DNA from: Ornithinibacillus contaminans
GTDB taxonomy: Bacteria > Bacillota > Bacilli > Bacillales > Amphibacillaceae
Direction of reading: 5' to 3'
Length of the DNA stretch: 60,767 nucleotides
Assembly: GCF_001038425.2 (NCBI RefSeq)
Contig: NZ_LDPV02000047.1
Coordinates: 1 to 60,767, forward strand
Shown here: positions 7,449 to 15,965 of the stretch, piece after piece
Numbering within the stretch: position 1 is the stretch's first letter
Layout: the number at the start of each line of letters is the position of its first letter
The notes under the pieces: model-generated
Told to the model about the DNA's origin: nothing
Databases searched by the model: none
What the model saw: the letters and a program-made list of their open reading frames with translations, nothing else
Program-made: the position numbers and the translations under genes

Positions 7449-8378
7449 ATGAACATTACAGAAGGACTGAAAACAAATGAGATTGTTGGCGTAAACGACA
7501 ATCAGGAAGGAACAATCGGAAATCTATTTTGGTACTCGATTGGCAATCATCTAATTACCAGAGAGGAATTAGAGCAAAAATTTAACCAGTCAAGTATTGA
7601 TCACGCTTGGTTGCCGAATCCAATTCGACTATCTGACGCTTTCAGAAGGGCTACTAGAGAAATTCAGCAAAAGAAAGTACCTTCATCAGATCCTAAAAAG
7701 TTTTTAAATTTCCTAACAAGAGAAGTATACTCTGATACGGAGATGATACAGCGTAATGTTGTAATAGAAACTGTGGATCAATCAGGTAAACGATTGGAGT
7801 ATAACTCAAATGCAGCTGTCATTAAGTTAGATAAAAATGATGGTTCAATTAAAGTTGAAGTACAAGAGGGTCAAGAACAGGCTGAACAATTGGCAAGAGA
7901 AGCTGAGGAAAGATTTGAGAAGTATTCAACGTACTATGCTTCGCAGAATCTTAGAATCATGATTGCTAAGATATTGGGTTCATTAGCACCAACTCAAGTA
8001 AGACCTAATGGTGGTGTGTATTTCATTCCTAGTACTTATGAAAATGAATTAGGTAAATTAAATGATCTCGTTAATTTACTAAATAATTCAGAGGCGTACT
8101 CAATTCCATTGTTCGATACGAAAGATAATAGAGGCATGGTAAATAAAAAGCTACATGATGATATGCTATCGGTGATGAAACATTGTGATTCGGTACTAAA
8201 TAAAGAAGGAATTCCCCTATCACAAGTTAAAGAAGCTATTGCGGAAGCGAAGCGTATTGCTGATACATTTAAAACATATCAAAGTGTGGTTAATCTTGAT
8301 GTTGAGGTTTTAAGTAAAAATCTTAATTCAATTAGAAGTAAGTCTATGTTGCTGATTCAAAAAACAGATAAATACTAG
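7449..8378 (+). CDS. Conserved plasmid protein of unknown function (possibly DUF6744)
   Basis: The 309-residue soluble protein begins after AGAAAGGGG. Its N-terminal part has a distinctive block (IGNLFWYSIGNHLITREELE, then HAWLPNPIRLSDAFRRATRE). A charged coiled-coil-like stretch lies at about 140-170 (EGQEQAEQLAREAEERFEKY), and the C-terminal half is helical. I recall similar proteins annotated DUF6744 on Bacillus plasmids and phages, but I cannot verify that here. It is the first gene behind the operator-controlled promoter and structured leader, and is followed by a terminator-like hairpin. The AAA+ and VWA genes downstream suggest one functional module. The function is unknown. Confidence 0.6.
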   Translation: MNITEGLKTNEIVGVNDNQEGTIGNLFWYSIGNHLITREELEQKFNQSSIDHAWLPNPIRLSDAFRRATREIQQKKVPSSDPKKFLNFLTREVYSDTEMIQRNVVIETVDQSGKRLEYNSNAAVIKLDKNDGSIKVEVQEGQEQAEQLAREAEERFEKYSTYYASQNLRIMIAKILGSLAPTQVRPNGGVYFIPSTYENELGKLNDLVNLLNNSEAYSIPLFDTKDNRGMVNKKLHDDMLSVMKHCDSVLNKEGIPLSQVKEAIAEAKRIADTFKTYQSVVNLDVEVLSKNLNSIRSKSMLLIQKTDKY

Positions 8379-8481
8379 GAAAGATTGCTAATTCTATTAG
8401 CAAGATTAAAAATCAAAGGTGAAAAAAGGTTAAGGTTAAAATCAAATGAATGATGAAGTTCGTGTATCTTCATGTATGAAT

Positions 8482-8522
8482 ACAGAAAGAAACTACTTTT
8501 TAAAAGTGGTTTCTTTTTTCTG
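8482..8522 (+). terminator. Terminator-like hairpin between the first two genes of the operon
   Basis: A long imperfect stem (CAGAAAGAAACTACTTTT with AAAAGTGGTTTCTTTTTTCTG) has a one-base loop region and an embedded T run. It may reduce expression of the downstream genes or mark the 3' end of the first message. Confidence 0.65.
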
Positions 8523-8572
8523 TTTCATACTGGGATAAAGTTCTTCCAGATAAATTGAGAGGGAGATTGGAA

Positions 8573-9187
8573 ATGTTGTTAATTTTAAATAAAGTTTCAG
8601 AAGCTATCGAGAACATAAAAGAGAAGTTAATTGACAAAAAGGCATACAAAATAGCTTCAGATCCTATAAAAAGAGAAACATTTAAAACAAATTATCAAGT
8701 AGAATTTGATGATTTCATTAAAGAATGGATCGTTGTGGCTAGTTACTGTGTCAATTGTGATATTCAGATCATTGAGTTAGTTGCTGATAATGAAATAGAC
8801 GCCTATTTTATAGCTATTAAGAACACAATCAATGGGCGAAAACCATCTTTAAATGAAAAATGCAGCAATTGTATTTCAGAAATAAATTCACTTAAAAAAG
8901 AACTACTTGATAAAGACAACAAGATAAAAGCTTATCAATTAGCTCTTGTTCCTTCTGAACGAGAAAAGGTTGAGAAAAATTTTGATGTCTTTTTTGATAA
9001 AGATGATAAAAGATGGAAGGTCGTTACTGGCTATTGTCAGATGGGTGGCTGCGAAAATAAATTTTACGTGGCAGAAAGCGAAATAGATGCTTATCGTGAA
9101 GCATTTGAACGCACATTAAAAAACCAAAGACCTGTTTCTGATTCAGCATGTAGCGAATGTTACAATTCGTTCTACGCTGATTATTAA
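8573..9187 (+). CDS. Duplicated zinc-ribbon-like protein
   Basis: This 204-residue protein is made of two tandem copies of a domain of about 85 residues. The first carries SYCVNCD then KCSNCIS. The second carries GYCQMGGCEN then ACSECYN, at matching positions. The shared frame is KAYxxAxxPxxRExxxxNxxVxFD, then IDAYxxAxxxTxxxRxPS. Each copy has two Cys pairs, so each probably binds one zinc ion. ATG 8573 is chosen because GAGGGAG lies 8 bases upstream. I know no function. The position just before the MoxR-type ATPase gene suggests a substrate or adaptor of that machine. Confidence 0.65.
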   Translation: MLLILNKVSEAIENIKEKLIDKKAYKIASDPIKRETFKTNYQVEFDDFIKEWIVVASYCVNCDIQIIELVADNEIDAYFIAIKNTINGRKPSLNEKCSNCISEINSLKKELLDKDNKIKAYQLALVPSEREKVEKNFDVFFDKDDKRWKVVTGYCQMGGCENKFYVAESEIDAYREAFERTLKNQRPVSDSACSECYNSFYADY

Positions 9188-9250
9188 AATTTCGAGATAA
9201 CTTAAAACCATAATAGAAAAATATAAAAACCAAAAGGGAGAACTTATATA

Positions 9251-10348
9251 ATGAACAAAATCCAGGAAATTAAAAATGCACTAACTAATAAATACTTTGA
9301 AAGAGAAGGCGAAATTGAAGCGTTGCTGACAGCAATAGTCGCTCGTCAACATGTGCTTCTTATCGGTTCTGCCGGAACTGGTAAGTCGGCGCTTTCAGCC
9401 GAATTACAAAACATCATTACTGGTAGTAACTATTTCCAATGGTTACTTACTCGTTTCTCTACACCAGAAGAATTATTTGGTGTACTCAACTTGAAAGACC
9501 TAGAACAAGGAGTATATAAACGTAATACTTCAGGTAAACTGCCCGAGTCACATTTCGCTTTTTTAGATGAAATCTTCAAGGCTAATTCAGCGATTTTAAA
9601 CAGTTTACTTACGTTGATAAACGAAAGGCTATTCTATAACAATGGAACGCCTTCTAAATCACCATTAATGTCAATCATAGGCTCAAGTAACGAGTATCCA
9701 GAAGAAGGAGAAGGATTAGAGGCTTTATTTGACCGTTTTTTACTTCGTTTTGAAGTTAATTACATCAAAGACGAAAACAACTTTATTGATATGCTAAAAG
9801 GTAACGGTCAAGAAATCGAAACGCCTTCTATCACATTAGATGAATTAGCACAAGCTCAATTCGTTTCTGATACGATTAATATTCCAGACGAAGTATATTT
9901 TACATTGGCTGAAATTAGAAGGTATTTACAGAATGAGGGTGTTAGACCTTCAGACCGTAGATTTAAGCAAAGCCTATCCTTGTTAAGAGCAAAAGCCTAT
10001 ATTGAAGGTAGACAAGAAGTAGTCATTAACGACATAATGCTGCTGAAAAACGCATTGTGGGAAACTGTGGATCAAAAGGATATTACAGTTCAAATAGTGA
10101 CTGAAAATGCACAAGATAAAGTGACCTTGCAACTTCAACAATGGGAAAAAGAAGTAAATGAGTTGTCAGGAATTGCAAAAGAAACTGATGACACTGATAC
10201 AAAAATTGAAACTAGAAAGAAACTTATATCCATTAAAGAAGGTATAGGAAACATTCAAAATCAAACCAGCAATCCACTTGTTGGTGCTTTATTGTCAAAA
10301 ATTGATGGTACAGATAAGTATATTCAAGAAACTGTGCTAGGTTTCTAA
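9251..10348 (+). CDS. MoxR-family AAA+ ATPase
   Basis: The 365-residue protein has Walker A GSAGTGKS at 39-46 and Walker B FAFLDE at 102-107. Downstream are the sensor-1-like stretch SIIGSSNEYP and an arginine-finger region FDRFLLRFEV, all typical of the MoxR/RavA branch. These ATPases act as chaperones that remodel or insert cofactors into partner complexes and nearly always pair with a VWA-domain protein, which is the next gene here. The C-terminal region (about 290-340) is helical. AAAAGGGAG precedes the ATG. It belongs to the operon governed by the promoter at 7161. Confidence 0.88.
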   Translation: MNKIQEIKNALTNKYFEREGEIEALLTAIVARQHVLLIGSAGTGKSALSAELQNIITGSNYFQWLLTRFSTPEELFGVLNLKDLEQGVYKRNTSGKLPESHFAFLDEIFKANSAILNSLLTLINERLFYNNGTPSKSPLMSIIGSSNEYPEEGEGLEALFDRFLLRFEVNYIKDENNFIDMLKGNGQEIETPSITLDELAQAQFVSDTINIPDEVYFTLAEIRRYLQNEGVRPSDRRFKQSLSLLRAKAYIEGRQEVVINDIMLLKNALWETVDQKDITVQIVTENAQDKVTLQLQQWEKEVNELSGIAKETDDTDTKIETRKKLISIKEGIGNIQNQTSNPLVGALLSKIDGTDKYIQETVLGF

Positions 10349-10362
10349 ATTTATCTAATTAG

Positions 10363-10396
10363 TAAGTGACAGTCATCTATTCGGCTGTCACTTTTT
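10363..10396 (+). terminator. Attenuating hairpin between the MoxR and VWA genes
   Basis: AGTGACAG and CTGTCACT pair perfectly around a 12-base loop and are followed by six T residues. It lies between two genes that should work together, so it probably lowers VWA expression relative to the ATPase. Confidence 0.75.
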
Positions 10397-10425
10397 TAAA
10401 ATCCAAAGCAGAGAGGGTAATGACA

Positions 10426-11874
10426 ATGTTTTTAAAGAAACATGAACAAATATATAAAAATAATACAATTAATGCAGATGGTTTTGATAAAAGAAGGTTC
10501 AATGAACTACTTAAAATTTCAAAAGGATTGCAAGAACTGAAAGGGAATGGTGAACAGATTTTCCCTGCATACTCCCAATTAATGGGGGATATTTGGAGTT
10601 CCTTGTATAAAACGAAACCACATCTATTATCTGAGGACGAGATTTCTAAGGAATTACTTCCAAACCACACTTACATGCAACAAGTAATGGAAGATGAAGC
10701 ATTTGAAAGTAATCGTGACGTCACTAAATTAGATAATTTATCATCAGCATTATCAACTGTTTCCTTCAGCAACAAGGTATTAGAATGGATTCAGCAAGCT
10801 AGAGACCAAAACGAGGAATTCGATAATGCAGTAAATGAGGCTTTAAAAGAACTTTCTAAAAAACAAGAGAAAGAAAAGAACGGGAAACAGCCAACTAAAA
10901 AGCAGCAGGAGTTATTAGAACAAAAAATGAATGGACTGGCTGAACAATTGAACAATCAATTAAATAATGCTTCAAATCAGTTTGGAGAAATGATGAAAGA
11001 GGCAGTAAAGGAAGCTAAAAGTGATAAGGATAACATGAAGCAACTTATCGGTGGTATCTCAGCTGGTGATGGCGAATCCGAAATGGAAAAAATACCACTT
11101 CGAGATAAGTTTGCTCTTGCAGAAGCCTTACAAAAAACTAAGAAAATGAAAGGAATTTCAGATTGGGCTGGAAGGTTCAAACAAATAGCACGTACTAAAC
11201 AGAAATCACTTCATAAAGAAGCGTTTGAAAGAAACGGAATTGCATTAGGTAATGAGATTGAAAGGCTATTACCTAGCGAATTAGTAAATTTGGCTATTCC
11301 ACAAGCGAAAATGGACTTTATGAGAAAGTTTTCTGAAGGTCAGGCTATGCAGTATGACAAAAAAGGGAAAGAAGCATTAGGTAAAGGTCCGATTATTCTT
11401 TGTTTAGATGAATCACAATCAATGAGGGATTTGGAAGAACAAAGCAAAGGCTTTGCCCTAGCTCTTATGTCAATTGCAAAAAAACAGAAACGCGATTTTG
11501 CGTTAATTAGTTTTTCAAATAGTGCTTATGTTAAGGAATTCCCGAAAGGAAAGAGTAAAATTAACGACTTAATAGTACTTGCTGAAAATTTTTTAGGTGG
11601 TGGAACGAATTTCTACGATCCATTAAAGAAGTCGCTAAAACTAATAAATAAAAGTCGTTTTAAAAATGCTGATATTGTTTTTGTTACAGATGGAGAAGCA
11701 AATCTTGGTGATGATTTTATTGTTAAATTCAATCAAGACAAGAAACAAAATGATTTTCAATGTTTATCTGTAATAATTGGTAAAGGTGTTCGAGAGGATA
11801 CGGTAAGTCGTTTTTCTGATAAAATCGTTAAAGCAAAAGATTTTACAGAAGCAAATGAAGTCTTTGAAATTTAA
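10426..11874 (+). CDS. VWA-domain partner of the MoxR ATPase (ViaA/CoxE-like)
   Basis: The C-terminal part of this 482-residue protein is a von Willebrand factor A domain with a complete metal-ion adhesion site. It shows DESQS (DxSxS) starting near residue 328, a threonine in GGGTNFYDPL near 391 and an aspartate in VTDGEANLG near 421. The N-terminal 300 residues are helical and charged. ATG 10426 is preferred because GAGAGGG lies 8 bases upstream; frames beginning earlier run through the preceding terminator. Pairs such as RavA-ViaA use the VWA protein to bind the client. The plasmid client is unknown; the duplicated zinc-ribbon protein upstream is a candidate. Confidence 0.85.
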   Translation: MFLKKHEQIYKNNTINADGFDKRRFNELLKISKGLQELKGNGEQIFPAYSQLMGDIWSSLYKTKPHLLSEDEISKELLPNHTYMQQVMEDEAFESNRDVTKLDNLSSALSTVSFSNKVLEWIQQARDQNEEFDNAVNEALKELSKKQEKEKNGKQPTKKQQELLEQKMNGLAEQLNNQLNNASNQFGEMMKEAVKEAKSDKDNMKQLIGGISAGDGESEMEKIPLRDKFALAEALQKTKKMKGISDWAGRFKQIARTKQKSLHKEAFERNGIALGNEIERLLPSELVNLAIPQAKMDFMRKFSEGQAMQYDKKGKEALGKGPIILCLDESQSMRDLEEQSKGFALALMSIAKKQKRDFALISFSNSAYVKEFPKGKSKINDLIVLAENFLGGGTNFYDPLKKSLKLINKSRFKNADIVFVTDGEANLGDDFIVKFNQDKKQNDFQCLSVIIGKGVREDTVSRFSDKIVKAKDFTEANEVFEI

Positions 11875-11882
11875 AAAGGATA

Positions 11883-11914
11883 AAGCTATGTTTTATTTTA
11901 TTGAGCATAGCTTT
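11883..11914 (+). terminator. Terminator of the AAA/VWA operon
   Basis: AAAGCTATG and CATAGCTTT form a 9-bp stem just after the VWA stop codon, with a short T-containing tail. It separates this operon from mazEF. Confidence 0.6.
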
Positions 11915-11955
11915 CTTAACCTTATTAACCTTTTAGTATCAAATTCCACTTCGGT

Positions 11956-11974
11956 GTATATACTAGGTATATAC
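11956..11974. promoter_or_regulatory. Probable mazEF operator
   Basis: Two copies of the self-complementary octamer GTATATAC are separated by TAG, so the site is both a direct and an inverted repeat. It lies about 25-75 bases upstream of the two possible mazE starts. MazE-MazF complexes usually repress their own promoter through such dyads. Related GTATATAC elements occur at 32731-32746 and 33997-34012. Confidence 0.55.
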
Positions 11975-12029
11975 TTTTGATGCAAAGGGTGATAAAATAA
12001 TGGTAAATAGAAACGAAGGAGAGATATTT

Positions 12030-12269
12030 GTGACGACAAAAGTTCAAAAGTGGGGAAACAGTTTAGCTGTTAGAATTCCAAAAGTCGTAACTGATAACAC
12101 AAAAATCGTTGAAGGATCTGACATAAATATTACGGTAGAAAATCAAACTATTAAAATTACTCCTGTTAAGAAAAAGCCAACATTGGAAGAACTAATGGCA
12201 CAAATAACCCCCGAAAACCAGCATGATGTAGTAGATTGGGGTAAACCTGTTGGGAGAGAACTATGGTAG
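12030..12269 (+). CDS. mazE: MazE-like antitoxin (AbrB-fold)
   Basis: The 79-residue protein begins with the swapped-hairpin DNA-binding signature KVQKWGNSLAVRIPK, typical of MazE/AbrB-fold antitoxins. Its C-terminal tail (EELMAQITPENQHDVVDWG) is the expected toxin-binding segment. GTG 12030 fits the usual start of the family and has AAGGAGAG upstream. An ATG at 12000 with AAAGGGTG upstream would add ten residues and cannot be excluded. The stop overlaps the mazF start. It neutralises MazF and represses the operon; on plasmids it supports stable maintenance. Confidence 0.9.
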   Translation: MTTKVQKWGNSLAVRIPKVVTDNTKIVEGSDINITVENQTIKITPVKKKPTLEELMAQITPENQHDVVDWGKPVGRELW

Positions 12270-12601
12270 CGCAAGTACCCGATAAAGGGGACTTAGTATT
12301 TTTGAACTTTTCCCCCCAATCAGGTCATGAACAAGCTGGATATAGACCAGCGATTGTTCTATCACCAAAATTATTTAACAGAGGAGCATTTCTTTTTGCT
12401 TGTCCTATCACAAGCCAAGAAAAAGGTTATCCCTTTGAAGTAAAGGTACCAGATGGGTATAAAGTAAATGGTGTTATTTTAACAGACCAATTGAGAAGTT
12501 TAGATTGGAAATCGAGAAATTTAAAAATAGTTGATAAGGCTTCAGACACTACTATTCAAGAATGTTTGGAGTTAATTTCTACCTTCATAAATTTTGATTA
12601 A
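12263..12601 (+). CDS. mazF: MazF/PemK-type endoribonuclease toxin
   Basis: The 112-residue protein shows the family pattern GDLVFLNFSPQSGHEQAGYR followed by PAIVLSP. It continues with FACPITSQEKGYPFEV and VILTDQLRSLDW. The conserved arginine of the GYRP motif and the Thr/Ser of PITS are the usual catalytic positions of these mRNA-cleaving toxins. The ATG overlaps the mazE end by 7 bases, so translation is coupled. The length is normal and nothing suggests loss of function. Loss of the plasmid would free the toxin and kill or stall the cell. Confidence 0.93.
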   Translation: MVAQVPDKGDLVFLNFSPQSGHEQAGYRPAIVLSPKLFNRGAFLFACPITSQEKGYPFEVKVPDGYKVNGVILTDQLRSLDWKSRNLKIVDKASDTTIQECLELISTFINFD

Positions 12602-12606
12602 TTATA

Positions 12607-12633
12607 AGGACTATGCCTATTGGTATAGTCCTT
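12607..12633 (+). terminator. Terminator of mazEF
   Basis: AGGACTATGCC and GGTATAGTCCT form an 11-bp stem with one mismatch and a 4-5 base loop, followed by a T run. Confidence 0.8.
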
Positions 12634-12649
12634 TTTATATTCCAAAAAC

Positions 12650-12729
12650 TTGCATGGACGAAAGTGTGTGTTATAATAAAATTAACGGAATACAGTTATT
12701 TTTTTGATTGTATTAACGGAATACAGTTA
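12650..12729 (+). promoter_or_regulatory. Promoter with two downstream copies of the shared operator
   Basis: TTGCAT at 12650-12655 and TATAAT at 12672-12677 are 16 bases apart. Two identical operators, TAACGGAATACAGTTA, lie at 12683-12698 and 12714-12729, a centre spacing of 31 bases or about three helical turns. Binding there would block initiation, which points to repression. The AAAGGAGTGAT ribosome site of the HTH gene follows. Confidence 0.75.
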
Positions 12730-12749
12730 CAAAGGAGTGATAACTAAGC

Positions 12750-12971
12750 ATGTATGAAGGGGAATTAAAAATCAACATTGAGTATCTAAAGGCATATAAG
12801 AAAAAGCACAGTCTGACAAACAGAGCTTTGGCAGAAAAAGTTGGTGTTCATGAAAGCAGCGTTAGTAGAGTGCTAAGAAATAAAAACGGAATTGGTTTTA
12901 AATTCATATCAGGTGTAGTGGAAAATGTAGAGGACTTAGATCTAAACAAGCTATTAAAAGTAAGGGGGTAA
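12750..12971 (+). CDS. Small helix-turn-helix (Cro/C1-type) regulator
   Basis: The 73-residue protein consists almost entirely of a helix-turn-helix domain: LTNRALAEKVGVHESSVSRV with the following VLRNKNGIGFKFISGVV. It is too short to carry a separate effector domain. Its own promoter holds two perfect copies of the 16-bp operator found at seven loci. This makes it one of two candidates, with the gene at 34199, for the regulator of the plasmid-wide regulon. It heads an operon with the NusG-like protein and the RecD2-like helicase. Confidence 0.8.
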   Translation: MYEGELKINIEYLKAYKKKHSLTNRALAEKVGVHESSVSRVLRNKNGIGFKFISGVVENVEDLDLNKLLKVRG

Positions 12972-12975
12972 TGTC

Positions 12976-13503
12976 ATGTCTTTCTTCATTGTTCAAGTTC
13001 AGAGCAATCATGAAATAACCGTACAAAAGACACTTGCATATATATTCAGTAGAAAAAAAGAAATTGTTGTCCGTTCCATTTATGCCTTAGATACACATAC
13101 TGCTTTAAGTAATTCTTCTCAAAGTATTAATGAAAGTAATGAAGATGTACGATTTTATCTATATCAGCAAAGGCTTAGAGAACAACTAAATACTATGAGG
13201 TACGCTTACGCAAAGATAGACAAGGAATTACAACCAGCTTTAAAACAGGAATATAGAGATAAAATAAGCAATCTTACTAAAGAAGTCAGATCCAACCAGT
13301 CCTTGCTGCCTAAAAATAAAACGGTCATATCTGGTTACATCATTATTGAATTAGATGGGAACTTTAATCAGTTACCAAACTCAATTTATTATGATATTAA
13401 ATCCGTTCCAAAAGTAATAGGTGTTCCTAGTCCATACAACGTACCATTAGAAGAAATGGAAGCTTTCTTTAAATCAATTAGGGACTATTACATTGCAACT
13501 TAA
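12976..13503 (+). CDS. NusG N-terminal (NGN) domain protein, candidate specialised antiterminator
   Basis: The 175-residue protein starts FFIVQVQSNHEITVQKTLAY, the opening strand-helix of an NGN domain. It ends with the matching second half, SGYIIIELDGNF through VPKVIGVPSPYNVPLEEMEA, in which GYIII is the usual GYVfV strand of NusG and the PxVxGVxS stretch its later strand. Between them lies an inserted helical segment of about 75 residues (60-135). There is no KOW domain. NusG paralogues such as LoaP and RfaH modify elongating polymerase and suppress termination in selected operons. Three operator-linked leaders on this plasmid end in terminators (7.4, 18.6 and 47.9 kb), which are natural targets. 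The role is inferred. Confidence 0.65.
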   Translation: MSFFIVQVQSNHEITVQKTLAYIFSRKKEIVVRSIYALDTHTALSNSSQSINESNEDVRFYLYQQRLREQLNTMRYAYAKIDKELQPALKQEYRDKISNLTKEVRSNQSLLPKNKTVISGYIIIELDGNFNQLPNSIYYDIKSVPKVIGVPSPYNVPLEEMEAFFKSIRDYYIAT

Positions 13504-13523
13504 ATTAGAGAGGGGAGATACAA

Positions 13524-15782
13524 TTGAATGTACAATTAGAGCAAGAAGAATTAGTCGCTGTTAAAGGAGTAATAACGAATATCATTTTTCATAAAGAAGA
13601 TTATATGATCGCTACACTTCAGGCTGATGATAATGAAATTACTTTTAAAGGTACAATCTTTGGTTTGGAAAAAGACGAAGAAGTCACATTAAAGGGGAAT
13701 TGGGTCGAACATCATCAATACGGTAAGCAGCTTGAGGTAAAAAAATGGGAAAGACCAATACCACAAACAAAGGAAAAGGCATTAGCTTATTTATCATCTA
13801 AATTTGTTAAAGGTTGTGGCAAGGTACAAGCCAAGAAAATTGTTGAAAAATTAGGTGATAACGCTGTTCAAACCATTATGAGAGAGCAAGAGAAATGTCT
13901 AAAGGGGATTAAAGGGATAGGGGAGAAAAAAGCTATAAGCATAGCTAAAAGCGTTAAAGAAACCTATGAACTTCAAAATATCATTTCTGAGTTAACCGTG
14001 ATAGGGGTTTCGCCTGATTTAACAATTAAACTCTATCAGGAATATGGTTCAAATACCGTTTCTATTTTAAAAAATAATCCCTATAAACTAACAGAAATGA
14101 AAATGATTTCTTTTCCAAAAGTAGATGAAATTGCACAAAGAATTGGTATTTCACCACTTTCAGGTTTTAGGATCGAGGCGTGTATCAATTACGTACTAAC
14201 CGAAATGTGTTTCAAATTCGGTCATTGCTTTATTCCTGAAACTGATTTAATCCAACAAACAATTACAATGCTTAACCATAATGCAACAGAAATCGCTGAT
14301 ACTCAATCCGTTTTGCAATCTATATATACTTTAGAAGATAATACAATCATCATTGAGGAAGGAAAAGTTTACCCTAAAAATTTTTATATCTATGAAAACA
14401 AGATTGCAGAGAGAGTAAATATTTTGCTGAAATATAAAACAAATCATGCTATTAACGAACAGAGACTTGACGAATTAATTAAAACCTACCAACTTCAAAA
14501 TAATATGATCTTAGCAAAAGACCAGATTAGGGCTATTAAAGAAGCATTCAAAAGTAATGTCGTGGTTCTAACAGGGAATCCTGGAACTGGTAAAACAACC
14601 GTTGTTAAAGCAATAATATTTGTTTATCGAAAACTATTTCCGAATGATTTAATATCGTTATCAGCCCCTACCGGCAGAGCTAGTCGAAAACTTCAAGAAA
14701 CAACGAACCATGAAGCTCTAACTAATCATAGATTACTAGGTTATAGTAAAGATGGATTTGAATATAATCACGAAAACCAGCTATCACACAACTTTTTTAT
14801 TGTAGATGAAATGAGTATGGTGGATCTTCACATGACCTATTCTTTGCTACAAGCAATTAGTAAAGGGTCACGAGTATTGTTCATAGGAGATGTAGACCAA
14901 TTACCAAGCGTCAATGCGGGGAATGTATTAAAAGATTTACTTGATTCTGGAGTTCCTAATGTTAGGTTAAAAGAGATTTTTAGACAAGCTAAGGAAAGCC
15001 AGATTATCACAAACGCACATAGAGTAAATAAAGGTAATAGCATTATTATTGATGATTCTAAAGATGACATGTACTTTATCAATCAACAAAATAACAGTAA
15101 TATTGCCGATATGACAATTAAAAGCGCTTTACGCTTTATCGAATTAGGATATTCACTTTCCGATATTTTAGTTCTCTCGCCTATGAGAAAAGGAATAATA
15201 GGCACGATTGAATTAAATAAGAGATTACAAGAAGTTCTAAACCCTTTTAGCTTTAATAAATCCGAGATTAGATACGGTGAAAAGGTATTTCGGGAAGGCG
15301 ATAAAGTTATGCAGTTGATTAATAGAGTAAATAAAGGGGTATTTAATGGTGACATTGGCATAATAACGTATATCGGAAAAACAACTACACTAGACGAAAA
15401 CGAAGAAAAAATTGAAGTTGATATTATCCAATGTGATTATCAAGGTGTTACTGTCACCTATAAAAAAGATGAATGGAAAGAAATTGAATTGGGCTATTCG
15501 ATTACCATTCATAAGTCACAAGGCGGACAAGCACCGATAGTAATTATACCAATGTCCACAGCACATTATATCATGTTAGCACGAAATTTAGTATATACGG
15601 GTATGACAAGAGCAGAAAGCGTGTTAGTATTCATAGGGCAATCAAAAGCCTTGAATATCGCTATTTCAAATAACAAAATTACTGATAGAAATACTACTCT
15701 AGCGCCAAAAATCAACAATAGAATAAAAAATATAACTGAATTCCGAATTAGTCTACCACAAACGACAAGTTCTGTGGTATAA
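13524..15782 (+). CDS. recD2: RecD2-like superfamily 1 DNA helicase
   Basis: The 752-residue protein follows the RecD2 plan. It has an N-terminal OB-like segment (1-75), a helix-hairpin-helix region with GIKGIGEKKAISIAKS near 130-150, and Walker A GNPGTGKTT near residue 350. Walker B FIVDEMSMVD lies near 424, motif III is IGDVDQLPSVNAG, and the C-terminal motif SITIHKSQGGQ comes before the final TGMTRA motif. This is a 5'-3' helicase family linked to recombination and replication fork processing. The start is TTG 13524 with GAGGGGAG upstream. It ends the operon with the HTH and NGN genes and may unwind plasmid DNA during transfer or recombination. Confidence 0.9.
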   Translation: MNVQLEQEELVAVKGVITNIIFHKEDYMIATLQADDNEITFKGTIFGLEKDEEVTLKGNWVEHHQYGKQLEVKKWERPIPQTKEKALAYLSSKFVKGCGKVQAKKIVEKLGDNAVQTIMREQEKCLKGIKGIGEKKAISIAKSVKETYELQNIISELTVIGVSPDLTIKLYQEYGSNTVSILKNNPYKLTEMKMISFPKVDEIAQRIGISPLSGFRIEACINYVLTEMCFKFGHCFIPETDLIQQTITMLNHNATEIADTQSVLQSIYTLEDNTIIIEEGKVYPKNFYIYENKIAERVNILLKYKTNHAINEQRLDELIKTYQLQNNMILAKDQIRAIKEAFKSNVVVLTGNPGTGKTTVVKAIIFVYRKLFPNDLISLSAPTGRASRKLQETTNHEALTNHRLLGYSKDGFEYNHENQLSHNFFIVDEMSMVDLHMTYSLLQAISKGSRVLFIGDVDQLPSVNAGNVLKDLLDSGVPNVRLKEIFRQAKESQIITNAHRVNKGNSIIIDDSKDDMYFINQQNNSNIADMTIKSALRFIELGYSLSDILVLSPMRKGIIGTIELNKRLQEVLNPFSFNKSEIRYGEKVFREGDKVMQLINRVNKGVFNGDIGIITYIGKTTTLDENEEKIEVDIIQCDYQGVTVTYKKDEWKEIELGYSITIHKSQGGQAPIVIIPMSTAHYIMLARNLVYTGMTRAESVLVFIGQSKALNIAISNNKITDRNTTLAPKINNRIKNITEFRISLPQTTSSVV

Positions 15783-15840
15783 TCTTAAATAACTAATTTA
15801 GCACTTTTTAACAAACAACTTTATATATAAAAAAGGAAAA

Positions 15841-15965
15841 GAGCCTATCGGCTTTACCAATAGGCTCAAAATTTCAGTTCTGCATTCTTTGATAATAGTT
15901 TGGCGACTGGTTCAAAGAACACAAGAAAAATTATTAATATTAATAGTTATATGTATAATATCATA
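15841..15965 (-). ncRNA. Candidate antisense RNA opposite the rep leader
   Basis: On the minus strand, TTTCCA and TATTAT about 18 bases apart (near 15980-15955) form a possible promoter. A leftward transcript would contain the stem TTCTTTGA/TCAAAGAA (arms 15912-15919 and 15885-15892) with a CGCC-containing loop. It would stop at the hairpin 15841-15867 (GAGCCTAT with ATAGGCTC), which is followed on that strand by CTTTTCCTTTTTT. The T run lies only on the minus side, so this terminator serves a leftward RNA. Countertranscribed RNAs at this position commonly limit rep expression. Confidence 0.5.

Noticed and set aside
14837..15361. Minus-strand frames inside the RecD2-like gene
   Set aside because: They mirror conserved helicase motifs on the other strand and have no protein-like features.
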